Assembly (NCBI RefSeq): GCF_963678975.1
Contig: NC_089273.1
Location: 25,748,356 to 25,812,355 of the forward strand
DNA from: Dysidea avara
Taxonomy: Eukaryota > Porifera > Demospongiae > Dictyoceratida > Dysideidae
Direction: 5' to 3'
DNA: 64,000 bases
How positions within the stretch are numbered: the first letter of the stretch is position 1; each line of letters begins with the position of its first letter. The notes under the pieces are model-generated. The model was not told the DNA's origin and did not search any database. It saw only the letters and a list, made by a program, of their open reading frames with translations. Below are positions 10,571 to 21,639 of this stretch, piece by piece. Made by a program: the position numbers and the translations under genes.

Positions 10571-12108
10571 TTCAGGAGCGGATTTAGGATTTACAAAAAG
10601 ACAGGGGGAACTCAAGGTACTAACCTCTCATGTGAGAGTGCAAGCACATGTTGCATACTGGAACCAGGAGGGGCTGGGGGCATTCCCCCCCAGGAATGTT
10701 TGACAAATAGATACTAAATACTGCAGTTTGGAGACATTTTCCACGCACAAAATGCTTAGTTCTGTAGCATTTGCTAATGAAAAGATTCAGACAACCAACA
10801 CCCTCTCACAATTGCACAACAAAGGCTGTATGTTAGAATAATTATGTGATTGAAACTGGAAAAAAATTATTTGAGATTGAATCTGAGAGCATTTTCAGTG
10901 GCATGTGTATACTTGAATTAAATATTGCCATACGTAGGATGTCTGTACTAGTATAGATAAATCAGTTATTAATGAAGGTCTAGACCAATGCACTTAATTG
11001 TATGTATAGGCACATCTTTAGGTGCAGACAGACATGGATAAATTCCATAGCAGAACCAACTATTATGTATCTGCTGAATGTTCTATTAGAGTAGTTAGGT
11101 GACTGCTCTATTAGAGTAACTCGATCTTGTATACCTCCAATGCTGATCCCAGTAACCCGGGTCCTTTTAGTATAACCTTTAGCACAAATTCAGTGATAAT
11201 TCCTTGAATAGATGGCTATAAGCAGGGGCGGATCCGGGGGGGGGGGGCTTTGGGGGCTGAACCCCCACCCCCCTCTCTTCATATTTCGGCTTTAGTTGAT
11301 TAATAGCTATGCAGAGTATTATAATGAAGCATAATTATATGATCACTAATAATACAAATACTCATAAAACCACCTTATAAACGTCTTTCCAAGGTATTAT
11401 CAGTAGATTTATGCTAAATTTATGCAACAAGGACCCGGATCAGCATTGGAGGTTTACAAGATCGAGATACTCTAATAGAGCAGTCAGCTAACTACTCTAA
11501 TAGAACATTCACTGGAAACATGTAGTTGGTTCTGTTATGGAATTTTTCCAAATTTGCCTGCACCTATACATACAATGAAGTGCATTGGTCTGTTTAAAGG
11601 GCTTCATTCATCTACTTGTGTAGTTAATGTGTATGGCAATACTTATAATTAAGTACACAATTTCCATTGAAAATGCTTTCAGATTCAATCTTGCATTGTT
11701 CAAATTTCAAAATTTTCCACTTTCAACATTATTATTATTCTAACATGCACCTATTCAGTGTTGTGTAATTGTGATAGGGGTGCATCATGTACTTGGTTGT
11801 CTGCACCTACCCAAACTTTTCCATTAGCAAAATGCTTCAGAGAGCCATACCTATAATCTAAAGGCAGTATATAAAATATCTACAGGCAGAAAATATTATG
11901 AATTTTATGTGGAAATGTCTCCAAATTGCAGTGTTTTAGCATCTATTTTTCAAAATTTTCCTGGGGGAGCATGCATGCCTCACACCCCCCCAAGTTCCAG
12001 CATGCAAAGCATGCTGGGAAGTGTGCTTTGCACACCTCTACCCAAGAGATTAGTACCTTGAGTTAGCCCCCCCCCCCCCCTTTTATAAATCCTAGATCCG
12101 CCCCTGGG
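10571..12108. mobile_element. 1.5-kb foldback (palindromic) composite element
   Basis: The left end CAGGAGCGGATTTAGGATTTA at 10571 is the inverted counterpart of TAAATCCTAGATCCGCCCCTG ending at 12108. Pairing continues for several hundred bases: the CTCTATTAGAG words at 11080-11130 face inverted words at 11458-11505, and CCAATGCTGATCC faces GGATCAGCATTGG. GGTT flanks both ends. Near the centre (11223) is a CAGGGGCGGATCCGG end of the family B type. Best read as a long-TIR foldback transposon made from family B-related ends. No coding frame. Confidence 0.7.
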
Positions 12109-12915
12109 TTTAATAAGTATTTGCACTATTAGTGATCATTATAACTATGCTAAGACAAAAGTTCATTATAATCTTCAAAGTGTTGATCAAGTAAAGTCTG
12201 AAAGTGAAGGGGGAGTCTTCAGCCCCCAAATCTCCTCCCCAAGATTCTCCCTGTCAGGTTCATAATAGAGATTGGCTATGTTCTTTCCAAAATCCTAATA
12301 GAACACTCAGCTAAACACCACCTTAGAAATCTGTTCCAACCTCAAAAAATCCTTAGAAGTTAATTTGAGGTTCACTAGTAAAGATGAAGTAAAAAGGACT
12401 TGATAAAGTACTTTTTAATGAGCTGAAATCTACCATTTTGAGCCATTTTGTTTTTTTCCCCACAGGGCTAGAGCAAAATGTGAGTACTTTTTGGGGATAA
12501 CTTTCCTTCCTATGTCTTTCTTTATGTCCATGGGCATACTGTATTGCAATGTTAACATCCAATTTCAAGCAAATTTGCTTCTTTTAGGTTTACTTTGCCA
12601 TTGATCTTCTGACTTAGTCTCTGCACTAAATACTTGACTTATTGTGATCACCAAATTGAAGCCATACTACTGCTGCCCACAGCATGCTACATAATTATGT
12701 TGCCTATAGTTGGATATATCAAAGCTGTGTAGTACAAAGTATACATTCAATAGTAAGGAAACAATACATTGGGGTTTGATAACACTGATAGTATTAGCTA
12801 ACTACTAGTGTACATGATGACTGACTTGATACTGAGTAACCACCAGTATCATATTAGGTAAAACATGGGAATTGAGATCACTGAAAACAGTAAAGAAACA
12901 GGAGTCAAACAAGCC
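12109..12915. other. Repeat remnant, no gene
   Basis: G-rich/C-rich stretches at 12205-12245 and an AATAGAACACTCAGCT word near 12297 suggest a further family B fragment. The open frame on the minus strand at 12353-12568 has no supporting features. Confidence 0.3.
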
Positions 12916-13212
12916 CAGGGGCGGATCCAGAGTTTGGAAAGAGGGGGGGCACCTTGCTGAAAAACAGTTGAAGACCAAAAAAAGAAAAAAAAGGTCACAA
13001 TAATAATAGCTAGTTATCCTTTACCAAATATATCATGTCTGTTATGCAAAATAAAATCCTATTTATAGCTTCATAGGTAAGCTACACTGCCTCATGAACA
13101 TTGTGACTGCTTTATTAGAGTAATCGACTGCTCTATTAGAGTATCTCGATCTTGTATGCGATTTCTTGAAGGGGGGGCATGGGGCAAATGCCCCATCCTG
13201 GATCCGCCATTG
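12916..13212 (+). mobile_element. MITE family B copy 2, 5-bp TSD AAGCC
   Basis: Ends CAGGGGCGGATCC and GGATCCGCCATTG, flanked by AAGCC at 12911-12915 and 13213-13217. Internal order: GAAGACC-poly(A)-GGTC (12971-12996), two CTCTATTAGAG-type words (13112-13150), GGGGGGGC run. Nearly the same sequence as 39520-39834. It lies about 30 bp outside the left end of the giant palindrome. Confidence 0.85.
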
Positions 13213-13243
13213 AAGCCAGTATGTTAACCACACAGAGATCTTC

Positions 13244-14960
13244 TCATCCCTATATGCATGTCTGTGTAACAGTCAGAATAATACCTTCTAAGAGTGCCGG
13301 AGTAATAGGGTCTTTGCTTTGCATTTTATCGACTATTTTGAAGCTATGCATTTTGAGTAATGTGTCAGTCTGGGGTGATTATTCTTTCTTTAGATGCAAT
13401 GCCTATGTAAAAGATTGGTCATACATTGGTCTACATAGTGTTTTTGCATTATATTAGAATATTACTGAACTATCTTTCAGTTTAATTCTAATTGTAAATT
13501 CCGATAAGAATATAGTGAAGTGTTATACTACCTGACTAAACCATACATCTCCTATTATGTCAGTCACAGAGTACTACATTGTGTTGCTGTGTAAGGAATG
13601 CACTGCATCATTAATGATAAACACATCTGAAGCCCCCACATGTGTATTAGCTACATTGCACCCTTCATTTTTTAAAAAGTGCTCTCATAACATCGTCATT
13701 GCTAACAAGCTGTGTAATATAATATAGTATTGATCATGAGTGATTACTACATAATTATGTAATCCATAATTAATTGTTCTTGTTGATTATGAATGGAAGA
13801 GGCCAACTTTTTCTATTGTTACAGTTGTATATGTATGTATTCCTTGGAGATAGTGTGTATAGGTGAGATTACATAGTTATAAAACTAGGTAGGGATTCTT
13901 AACAACTAATGTACACAATCATAAGATTTAGAAATGTACAATAATACACCACTCAGGGGATTCGTAGAATTGATATATGATTGAATATAGCTAAGTTGTG
14001 CATTTATGATATCACAAACTACCACTTTACTTCACATACTGACACTTGTGACATTTTTGCACATTGTCACATGTTAATCTGCATGGGTAAAACAAATTAA
14101 CTTGTTCTACGTGTGGGTACACAAACTCAATGTTTTAGCATCACCACACCATGATGCGTAGTATACTACTGAATCTACACATCACATGGTACATAATTAT
14201 ATATTGTCACACAAAATTGATGGCGCGTGCATGGTTGTGTGTCGCACACGCATTGTCACACCAAAGGCTGATGTCTGTTAAAACTATGAATACTTGAAAC
14301 AGGAATTTATTGTGGTTATGATGTTTATCTACCCTGGTGACTAATACCGTGGTAATGAGATTGGCCATAATTTGAGGTAATACAGTAGCCATAGGATGTA
14401 GCTAGCTATAATTATACAGCTGCTATGTAGTACTCTAATATAACAATGCTATGCTGTACAATGCTACAAAATGCATAGTATTAGTGTTCTGTACCAATAT
14501 GGATTTTGATGGTGATATGGTAGTACTAATTAATTGTACTTGTAATTAAGAGGCACCATCCATTGTATTAAGACTTGCAATACAACAGTTGTGTTTGGAA
14601 AGGAAGGAAAAATGGTTCTATAGGTTCTATACTGTCTTGTTTTGTTGACACTTTAGTGTAAATAATGGAATGTAGCCTGTCTAATGTGTTAGGTAAGATT
14701 GTTGGACAGTTTGTCTCCTGGTTGCCATGCTACCAAGTTTAATGTTTGTGGTGTCAAATTCTAACAATGTACTGGGTGATATTCCCCAATGAAATTTGAT
14801 GAATATACATAATTATACAGCGGTGGATGATTTTGTCTTTTTATGTCTGCTGTGATGTGCTGTTTATCAATTCCATTGTAACACACTTGTATGTATTGCA
14901 CACTAAGCAACCACATGTACATTATGTGAAGTACAAAATGTAGACCTAAGTATGCATGAA
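13244..14960 (+). repeat. Module E, left outer copy (truncated)
   Basis: Begins abruptly at CTCATCCCTATATGCATGTC and continues through ATGCAATGCCTATG, GTTGGACAGTTTGTCTCC and TGTACATTATGTGAAG. It is the inverse of 33510-35186 and, less closely, of 19190-20880. It lacks the ~490-bp end seen in the other copies. Contains the end sequence of the TA-flanked MITE family (14340-14400). Noncoding as far as I can tell. Confidence 0.8.
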
Positions 14961-15009
14961 GTCACTATATACAGCAAAATGGCCTTTTGCCAAAGTTTTG
15001 AGCAAACAA

Positions 15010-15420
15010 TCTATTATTATATAAAGCTAAAATGCTGTCCGTCCGACCGTCACGCTGCTTACTCACCAACTAGGTGTAAATCAACATAATCTGTACTGAT
15101 ATTGAAGCACTCATCATCCAGCTACTCTAAGTTTGTTATCACCAGTTCACGCGTGCTTCCGTTCATTCTCTACAGCGCGTAGAAGGCCAAGGTGTAAAGA
15201 AAACTTGAGCAACATTCTTTTGAAAACCACAGTACATACTGTTCAAGTGGTAGAAGCCCTAACTAGCGTGTAAAAGGTCGTGGGTTCGAATCCATGACCT
15301 CTTACATGACCTGTTGGCATTTTTTCCTTTCTACTCAGCACCTTTTTGTGCACACCTTTTTAAAACATGACTTTTAGCTAGTATCTTGACATGCAAATAG
15401 TCAGGGTGTAAGCCTTTAAA
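15010..15420 (+). mobile_element. tRNA-like SINE S, copy 1
   Basis: A B-box GGTTCGAATCC (15283-15293) lies ~40 bp downstream of an A-box-like TTCAAGTGGTAG (15242-15253), the spacing of a pol III internal promoter. A full tRNA cloverleaf cannot be folded with confidence, so this is a tRNA-derived SINE and not a tRNA gene. Other copies: 17935-18230, 29760-30520 (interrupted), 33040-33400. Confidence 0.65.
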
Positions 15421-15779
15421 AAAGGCCTTTTTGTGCACTTTTGGATAAAAGCGTGAAACTTGGCAAAAAGTTTGTGTGTAAGATAAAGATTATTTTTTGA
15501 TAGGGAGCCACCTCAGATTTGACCTTTGGTGACCTTTACAGGTAATTTAATGTTCAAAAACTGTCAGTTTTTTTCTCTCTATTTCATGTTTGTACGATCC
15601 AAAATCCACAAACTTGGTGTCAAATTGAAGTATTTGCCCTAAAAAATAAGTTGGTTTTTACAGAAAGTCTATAGTTTATTCTGTTCTAAAGTTACAAAGT
15701 TTTTGTGGTAAAATATGCCATTATTGTCTCCCACCCATGCACAATTTGAAATATGTACAGAAAGGTTTACTTTTTCAAT

Positions 15780-16150
15780 ACTTTTAATTTTTTTATTAAG
15801 GCTCTACAGCACAAGTATGAAGGGCTGTAGGACACCCGGTCCTACATCCTGTTGAAATTTGTTGTGTTTGTAAAGTTGGAGACAGGAGAAAAAATCCACG
15901 ACTGGAATGACCTAGGCAGCTGCAGCCTCAAACCTGTAGCCATCCGATTAATGCTCAAATTCTTACAGGAGTCTGCCAGGCAGCCAGGATGTTAAATTTC
16001 ATATATATGTATCCATGGGAACTCTAGAGAGTGACTTATTATCTCAAAGTACCCCAGGTGGAACCAAATGGACATTAGTATATTTATAACAGCACAAGTG
16101 CTGAAGGTCTGTAGGACACCTGGTCCTACACCTTGTTTAATGTTGGTACA
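15780..16150 (-). mobile_element. Two retroposon 3' tails (left arm)
   Basis: On the minus strand two tails are seen: GTAGGACCGGGTGTCCTAC (7-bp stem) followed by a degenerate CAGCAC/GTGCTG hairpin and AATAAA-rich tail at 15790-15845, and the equivalent GTAGGACCAGGTGTCCTAC at 16095-16130. The pair of stem-loops before an A-rich end is typical of LINE/SINE 3' ends recognised by a reverse transcriptase. Mirror copies lie at 32285-32345 and 32575-32645. Confidence 0.6.
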
Positions 16151-16534
16151 TAAAGTGTACTTATTCTGTACAATGATTTGACATGTTAATAGGCATGATA
16201 ATTAGGGATAGATCAATTGACTGCCATGGGTTACATGCCTATGCAGGTCATTATTCTGAATGGCGGGTTTATGTATGAGGTACAATTTGTGTAAATTTTG
16301 CAAATTCTTGATCCACTAAATTTTAGTTGCATTTGCAGAAATTTCTGTTGTATAGACTATTTAGATTATATATGAACTCGCAAATATATACTAGTATCAC
16401 TAATGTTTAGTATCTATCACTGAATAATATTTGAAACCAACCTACAGTATATAATAGTAACTCAGTATATTAGTGCATATCATACTATATAAGCATTGTT
16501 CTTATTATATATTTTAAAGCTATTACTGTGAAAC

Positions 16535-16700
16535 CTCTTTAATTCAACACCTGTATCTAATCCAGAATATCTCTGTAATCTGACACCGTTTGCTGCACCA
16601 ATGAAATATCACTTTGTCTGTTTGATATTGCTTGATAATCCAACACCCTGAACCTGAAACCCCTCTGAATATTTCTAGATCCACCACTAACAGCTATTTT
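16535..16700 (-). mobile_element. Possible pogo/Tigger-like fragment
   Basis: GTGAAACCTCTTTAATTCAACACC at the left resembles pogo-type termini; only part of an element is visible. Its mirror copy is at 31730-31905 and contributes an accidental 89-codon frame. Confidence 0.35.
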
Positions 16701-16739
16701 TACTTTGACCAATGCTGTAACATATATCATATAAATAGC

Positions 16740-17600
16740 TACATATTCAAATTGTGACTGAATTTTACGGCAAGTGTGATACGTATGAAAACCGTGGAGT
16801 GTTAGTGCCTGACTTGATCTTACCATATAATTCTCACTTTAAAGCTTCTTCTTTTCATGATATAATTGTTGGGTTACATTGTGTGTAATAAACAACAATT
16901 GATGTCACTTTATCAGTTACATCATGATCAGTCATAACAAGTATGAAGCCATCATGAGAAACTATCATATGAATTTGTATAGTACTAGTACTTCTAATGT
17001 TAAACATAATCATAAGTGACAACGAGTCATTAAATTGGTATTCAATTTTTTATGCTTCTAGTGCTAATGACAAATCATGTTGTCCATGGATAGTATATCA
17101 ATGGCTTAATTAGTGTGTTTCTATTAAGAACAAAAACATTCATTTGTAGCTGCTTGTCACCATGCTTGTTAAAAACAAAGTAAATGGACACCTTTAGTCT
17201 TCTCTGTATGCATGCATGTCTGTGTAACAGTTAGAACATATGTACCTTATATAAGACTGAGTAGTAGCATGGTTCTTTGCTTTCTGTTTCATCAACTATT
17301 TTAAAACTTTGCATTTTATAGACTATAATGTCAGTCTTGGGTAACCGGACATTCTTTTCTTAGATGCAGTGCTACATATTTAAAAGATCGCTAATCTGGA
17401 TGTCATACATTGTTCTTCATAGTATTTTCACATTGTATTGTGATTTTAAGAAGTTATTGAAATATTGTATCAGTGTAATTCTCATTGTAAGCAAGTAAAA
17501 GCAACAGAATTTTATTCTGATAAGTAGTATAATGCCTGACTTAACTACTAAATCCTTAGTGTGTCAGTCACATTTTGATAGTAGCCACTAGCTACATTCA
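16740..17600 (+). repeat. Module E, diverged internal copy (left arm)
   Basis: Starts TACGGCAAGTGTGATACGTATGAAAACCGTGGAGTG and carries GTCTGTGTAACAGTTAGAA and a degraded copy of the 89-codon frame. It is clearly related to 26690-27400 but with many substitutions and indels. The mirror in the right arm is 30880-31690. Confidence 0.7.
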
Positions 17601-17639
17601 GTGTAAAAATGAAGCATGCCAGATACATCAAATAGGTCC

Positions 17640-17780
17640 CAAAAGTGAAAAAAAAGCCATGACCTAGGCGGGGATTGAACCCAGGTTGGTTATGTTAAGG
17701 GAGGTTCACAAATCGCCACAGTTGTTTATTTGTGGTTTTGACAGGAATGTTACTCAACTTTTCAGTGATCCTTCCCTACA
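17640..17780 (-). mobile_element. Second tRNA-like SINE head (left arm)
   Basis: On the minus strand GGTTCAATCCCCGCC follows CATAACCAACCTG, a B-box-like element before a T-rich run. Mirror at 30690-30790. Too diverged to be a functional tRNA. Confidence 0.45.
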
Positions 17781-17934
17781 CCAGTGCCTTCATCGTCCTA
17801 TAAAGAGTGAACAAAAGCACGTATTGATTTGCTACAACAACACTCGAGTTTCCAGATGATGGGTATATAATTTTGCAAAAGTCCCACGTCGATATATGCT
17901 TTGCATGCCAAGATATGATGAGCTAAAAGTCGTG

Positions 17935-18230
17935 TTTTAAAAAGGTGTGCACAAAAAGGTACTGAGTAGAAAGAAAAAAATATATGCCAACACGTGGATT
18001 CGAACCCACAACCTCTTACACGCTAGTCAGCGCTTCTACCACTTGAACAGTATGTGCTGTGGTTTTCAAAGGAATGTTGCTCAAGTTTTCTCAATTTCTC
18101 TACACCTTTGCCTTCTACGCGCTGTAGAAAATGAACGGAAGCACGCGTGAACTGGTGATAACAATCTTAGAGTAGCTGGATGATGAGTGCTTCAATATCA
18201 GCACAGATTATGTTGGTTCGCGTATAGTAT
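17935..18230 (-). mobile_element. SINE S, copy 2, carrying an apparent transposon excision footprint
   Basis: Inverse of copy 1, with GGATTCGAACCC (B-box on the minus strand, about 17997-18008). At 18086-18101 the minus strand reads AGAGAAAT-TGAGAAAA. The mirror position in the right arm holds a 437-bp element between two AGAGAAAA copies. The duplicated 8-mer with both inner bases changed from A to T is what hAT excision leaves behind. Confidence 0.65.
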
Positions 18231-18231
18231 A

Positions 18232-19140
18232 AAAGCCTAGGCTGCTCCCCATAGAAATTTTGAAAAATTAACATTCTGAGATTATATTTTGGTGGCTATC
18301 TTGGCTGAAATTTGCTGAGTTCAACACTGGAAGAAGTATGAATGCTAATAGTAGCTATATACTGAGCTACATAACAGAATTGGTTAGTATAGTATATCAA
18401 TAAAATTTTAAATAATTAACTTTTTGAGATTGAATTTGGTAGTGATTTTGAATAAATGTTTATGAAACTATAGCTAATTTTTCAATGCAGTATAAGGAAA
18501 TTTTGAAAAATTTACTTTTTGGGAATGATATTGATAGTAATTTTGACTGCCATTCATGAGAAACGTGAATACTCTTTGCAGCATCTAGCTAAACCTAAAG
18601 ATAATAATTACCTCTTTACAACCCAATTTATGATTTAGACAAATAAAGCCAAGGTGGGAAAGTTTTTTATCCATCCACATTTCCGGCTCCAACTAAGTAA
18701 ATGTGTCACTGTTAATTGGTACTTACTCTGTACATACACTACCATCATTATATGACTCTTCTTTACTGCTTTAATTTGCTACCTTTCATCATCATCAGCT
18801 GATTCATCACCAATTACTTCCTTGGTAGACACATGCGGTCTACAGTAGAGGGGGTAGATAATATAGTTCTACATATAAATCTGGCTATAGGAGATTGCAT
18901 ACTTGCAAAATCAACTATCACTTGTTTAATTCTAATTAATGCACACCTCACTAAAGGAATTTTTGAGGATAGTGGGATTAGCTTCCTCTGGGGGATCAAT
19001 TGGCTCGAGAATCATGTTACACCAAGTAAGAATATGTATTACTATGTACTAACTAATGTTTCATGGATGTTCTTTGCTGAGGAGTACTGTAGCTACCTTA
19101 CACTTAGCTAGGCTATCAAGGTATACTAATTTACAAAAAT
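18232..19140. other. Unassigned ~0.9 kb block of the arm
   Basis: Present in both arms (mirror about 28855-29765) but not in the outer half of either inner palindrome. It holds overlapping opposite-strand open frames of 61-92 codons (18814-18999 minus, 18833-19111 plus) with no recognisable motif. A repeated phrase ATCAAGGTATACT occurs at 19110-19165. Confidence 0.4.
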
Positions 19141-19189
19141 TGTTATCAAGGTATACTTCGTATACCCCCGTATACCCTCAATTCGAGCA

Positions 19190-21330
19190 CTGCATGTGGT
19201 TGCTTAGTGTGCAATACATACAAGTGTGTTGCAATGGAATTGATAAACAGCACATCACAGCAGACATAAAAAAAAAAATTAAACCATCTACCACTGTATA
19301 ATTATGTATATTCATCAAGATTCATTGGGGAATATCACCCAGTACATTGTTAGAATTTGACACCACAAACATTAAACTTGGTAGCATGGCAACCAGGAGA
19401 CAAACTGTCCAACAATCTTACCTAACACATTAGACAGGCTGCATTCCATTATGTACACTAAAGTGTCAACAAAACAAGACAGTATAGAACCTATAGAACC
19501 ATTTTTCCTTCCTTTCCAAACACAACTGTTGTATTGCAAGTCTTAATACAATGGATGGTGCCTCTTAATTACAAGTACAATTAATTAGTACCACCATATC
19601 ACCATCAAAATCCATATTGGTACAGAACACTATTACTATGCATTTTGTAGCATTGTACAGCATAGCATTGTTACATTAGAGTACTACATAGCAACTGTAT
19701 AATTATAGCTAGCTACATCCTATGGCTACTGTATTACCTCAAATTATGGCCAATCTCATCACCACCGTATTAGTCACCAGAGTAGATAACATCATAGCCA
19801 CAATAAATGCCTGTTTCAAGTATTCATAGTTTTAACAGACATCAGCCTTTGGTGTGACAATGCGTGTGCGACACACAACCATGCACACACCATCAATTTT
19901 GTGTGGCAATAATTTTTTATAATTATTTATATGATGTGTAGACTCAGTAGTATACTACGCATCATGGTGTGGTGATGCTAAAACATGGAGTTTGTGTACC
20001 CACACGTGGAACAAGTTAATTTGCTTTACCCATGCAGAATAACATGTGACAATGTGCAAAAATGTTGCGCAAGTGTCAGTATGTGAAGTAAAGTGGTAGT
20101 TTGTGATATCATAAATGCACAACTTAGCTATATTCAATCATATATCAATTCTACAAATCCCCTGAGTGATGTATTATTGTACATATCTAAATCTTATGAT
20201 TGTGTACATTAGTTGTTAAGAATCCCTACCTAGTTTTATAACTATGTAATCTCACCTATACACACTATCTCCAAGGAATACATACATATACAACTGTAAC
20301 AATAGAAATAGTTGGCCTCTTCAATTCATAATCAACAAGTCATTACTTAACAATTAATTATAGATTACATATTATGTAGTAATCACTCATGATCAATGCT
20401 TTATTTTATTACGCAGCTTGTTGGCAATGACGATGTTATGAGAGCACTTTTTAAAAATGAAGGGTGCAATGTGGCTAATACACATGTGGGGGCTTCAGAT
20501 GTGTTTATTATTAATGATGCAGTGCATTCCTTACACAGCAACACAATGTAGTACTCTGTGACTGACATAATAGGAGATGTATGGTTTAGTCAGGTAGTAT
20601 AACACTTCACTATATTCTTATCGGAATTTACAATTAGAATTAAACTGAAAGATAGTTCAGTAATATTCTAATATAATGCAAAAACACTATGTAGACCAAT
20701 GCATGACCAATCTTTTACATAGGCATTGCATCTAAAGAAAGAATAACCACCCCAGAATGACACATTACTCAAAATGCATGGCTTCAAAATAGTCGATAAA
20801 ATACAAAGCAAAGAACGTATTACTCACTCTTAGAAGGTATTATTCTGACTGTTACACAGACATGCATACAGGGATGAGTACACCAAAGATGTCTATCTTT
20901 ACTCCAATCACTTTAACCATATATGCATAGCAAGCATGGTGACAAATTACAGATCTAGAGATGAATAAACCTTTTGTTCTTGATAGAAACACAAAAGCCA
21001 TTGATCATATACCCATTCGCATTTTGTCATTTGAACAAAAGAAACTATATTATTATTTATACCAATTTAATGACTCATTGTACATACATTATTATTGTAA
21101 TATCACTGATGATTATAAAAGGACTATGGATTCTCATGATGGCTTCATATTTGTAATGACTGATGTAACTGATAAGGTGACATCACTTGTTGTTTATCAC
21201 ACACAATGTAACTCAACAATATATCATTGACATGATGAAAAGAAGCTTTAAAGTGAGAATTATATGGTAAGATCAAGTCAGGCACTAACACTCCATGGTT
21301 TTCATATGTATATACACTTGCCGTAAAATT
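19190..21330 (-). repeat. Module E, left inner copy
   Basis: Reverse complement of 26690-28800 over its whole length with very few differences. Contains an 89-codon frame at 20961-21230 (starts MNKPFVLDRNTKAIDHIPIR) identical to the frame on the minus strand at 26766-27035 and similar to 35269-35469. Ends with the phrase CACTTGCCGTAAAATTCTG. Confidence 0.85.
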
Positions 21331-21349
21331 CTGTCACAATTTAAATACG

Positions 21350-21602
21350 TACTAGACATATTAGAAATTTAAAATAAGAAATATAGGGATTGCTGAAAAA
21401 AGCCACGAAACAAGAAGGGATCGCTGGGGTGGTAATGTAAACCACAAATCCCTATTTTGACTTTTTATACTCAAATGGAGCATTCATAGAGAGTCAAAAT
21501 AGGGATTTGTAGTTTACATTACCACCCCAGCGATCCCTTCTTGTTTCGTGGCTTTTTTCAGCGATCCCTATTTCTTATTTTAAATTTTTAATATGTCTAG
21601 TT
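21350..21602. mobile_element. Hairpin MITE, left copy
   Basis: Near-perfect palindrome of ~250 bp. The core TAGGGATTGCTGAAAAAAGC (21384) pairs with GCTTTTTTCAGCGATCCCTA (ending 21570), and flanking ACTAGACATATTA pairs with TAATATGTCTAGT. The reverse copy is at 25319-25572. Confidence 0.75.
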
Positions 21603-21639
21603 TGTGTACTTTTTTCCAAATTCATATATGGATTATAAG

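Noticed and set aside
15240-15310. Possible functional tRNA gene
   Set aside because: Good A- and B-box words, but no acceptor stem closes and the anticodon arm is unclear; four linked copies with common flanks indicate a SINE.
18814-19301. Overlapping sense and antisense frames of 61-92 codons, mirrored at 28902-29175
   Set aside because: Present on both strands in both arms, no domain, and likely duplicated only because the arms are duplicated.
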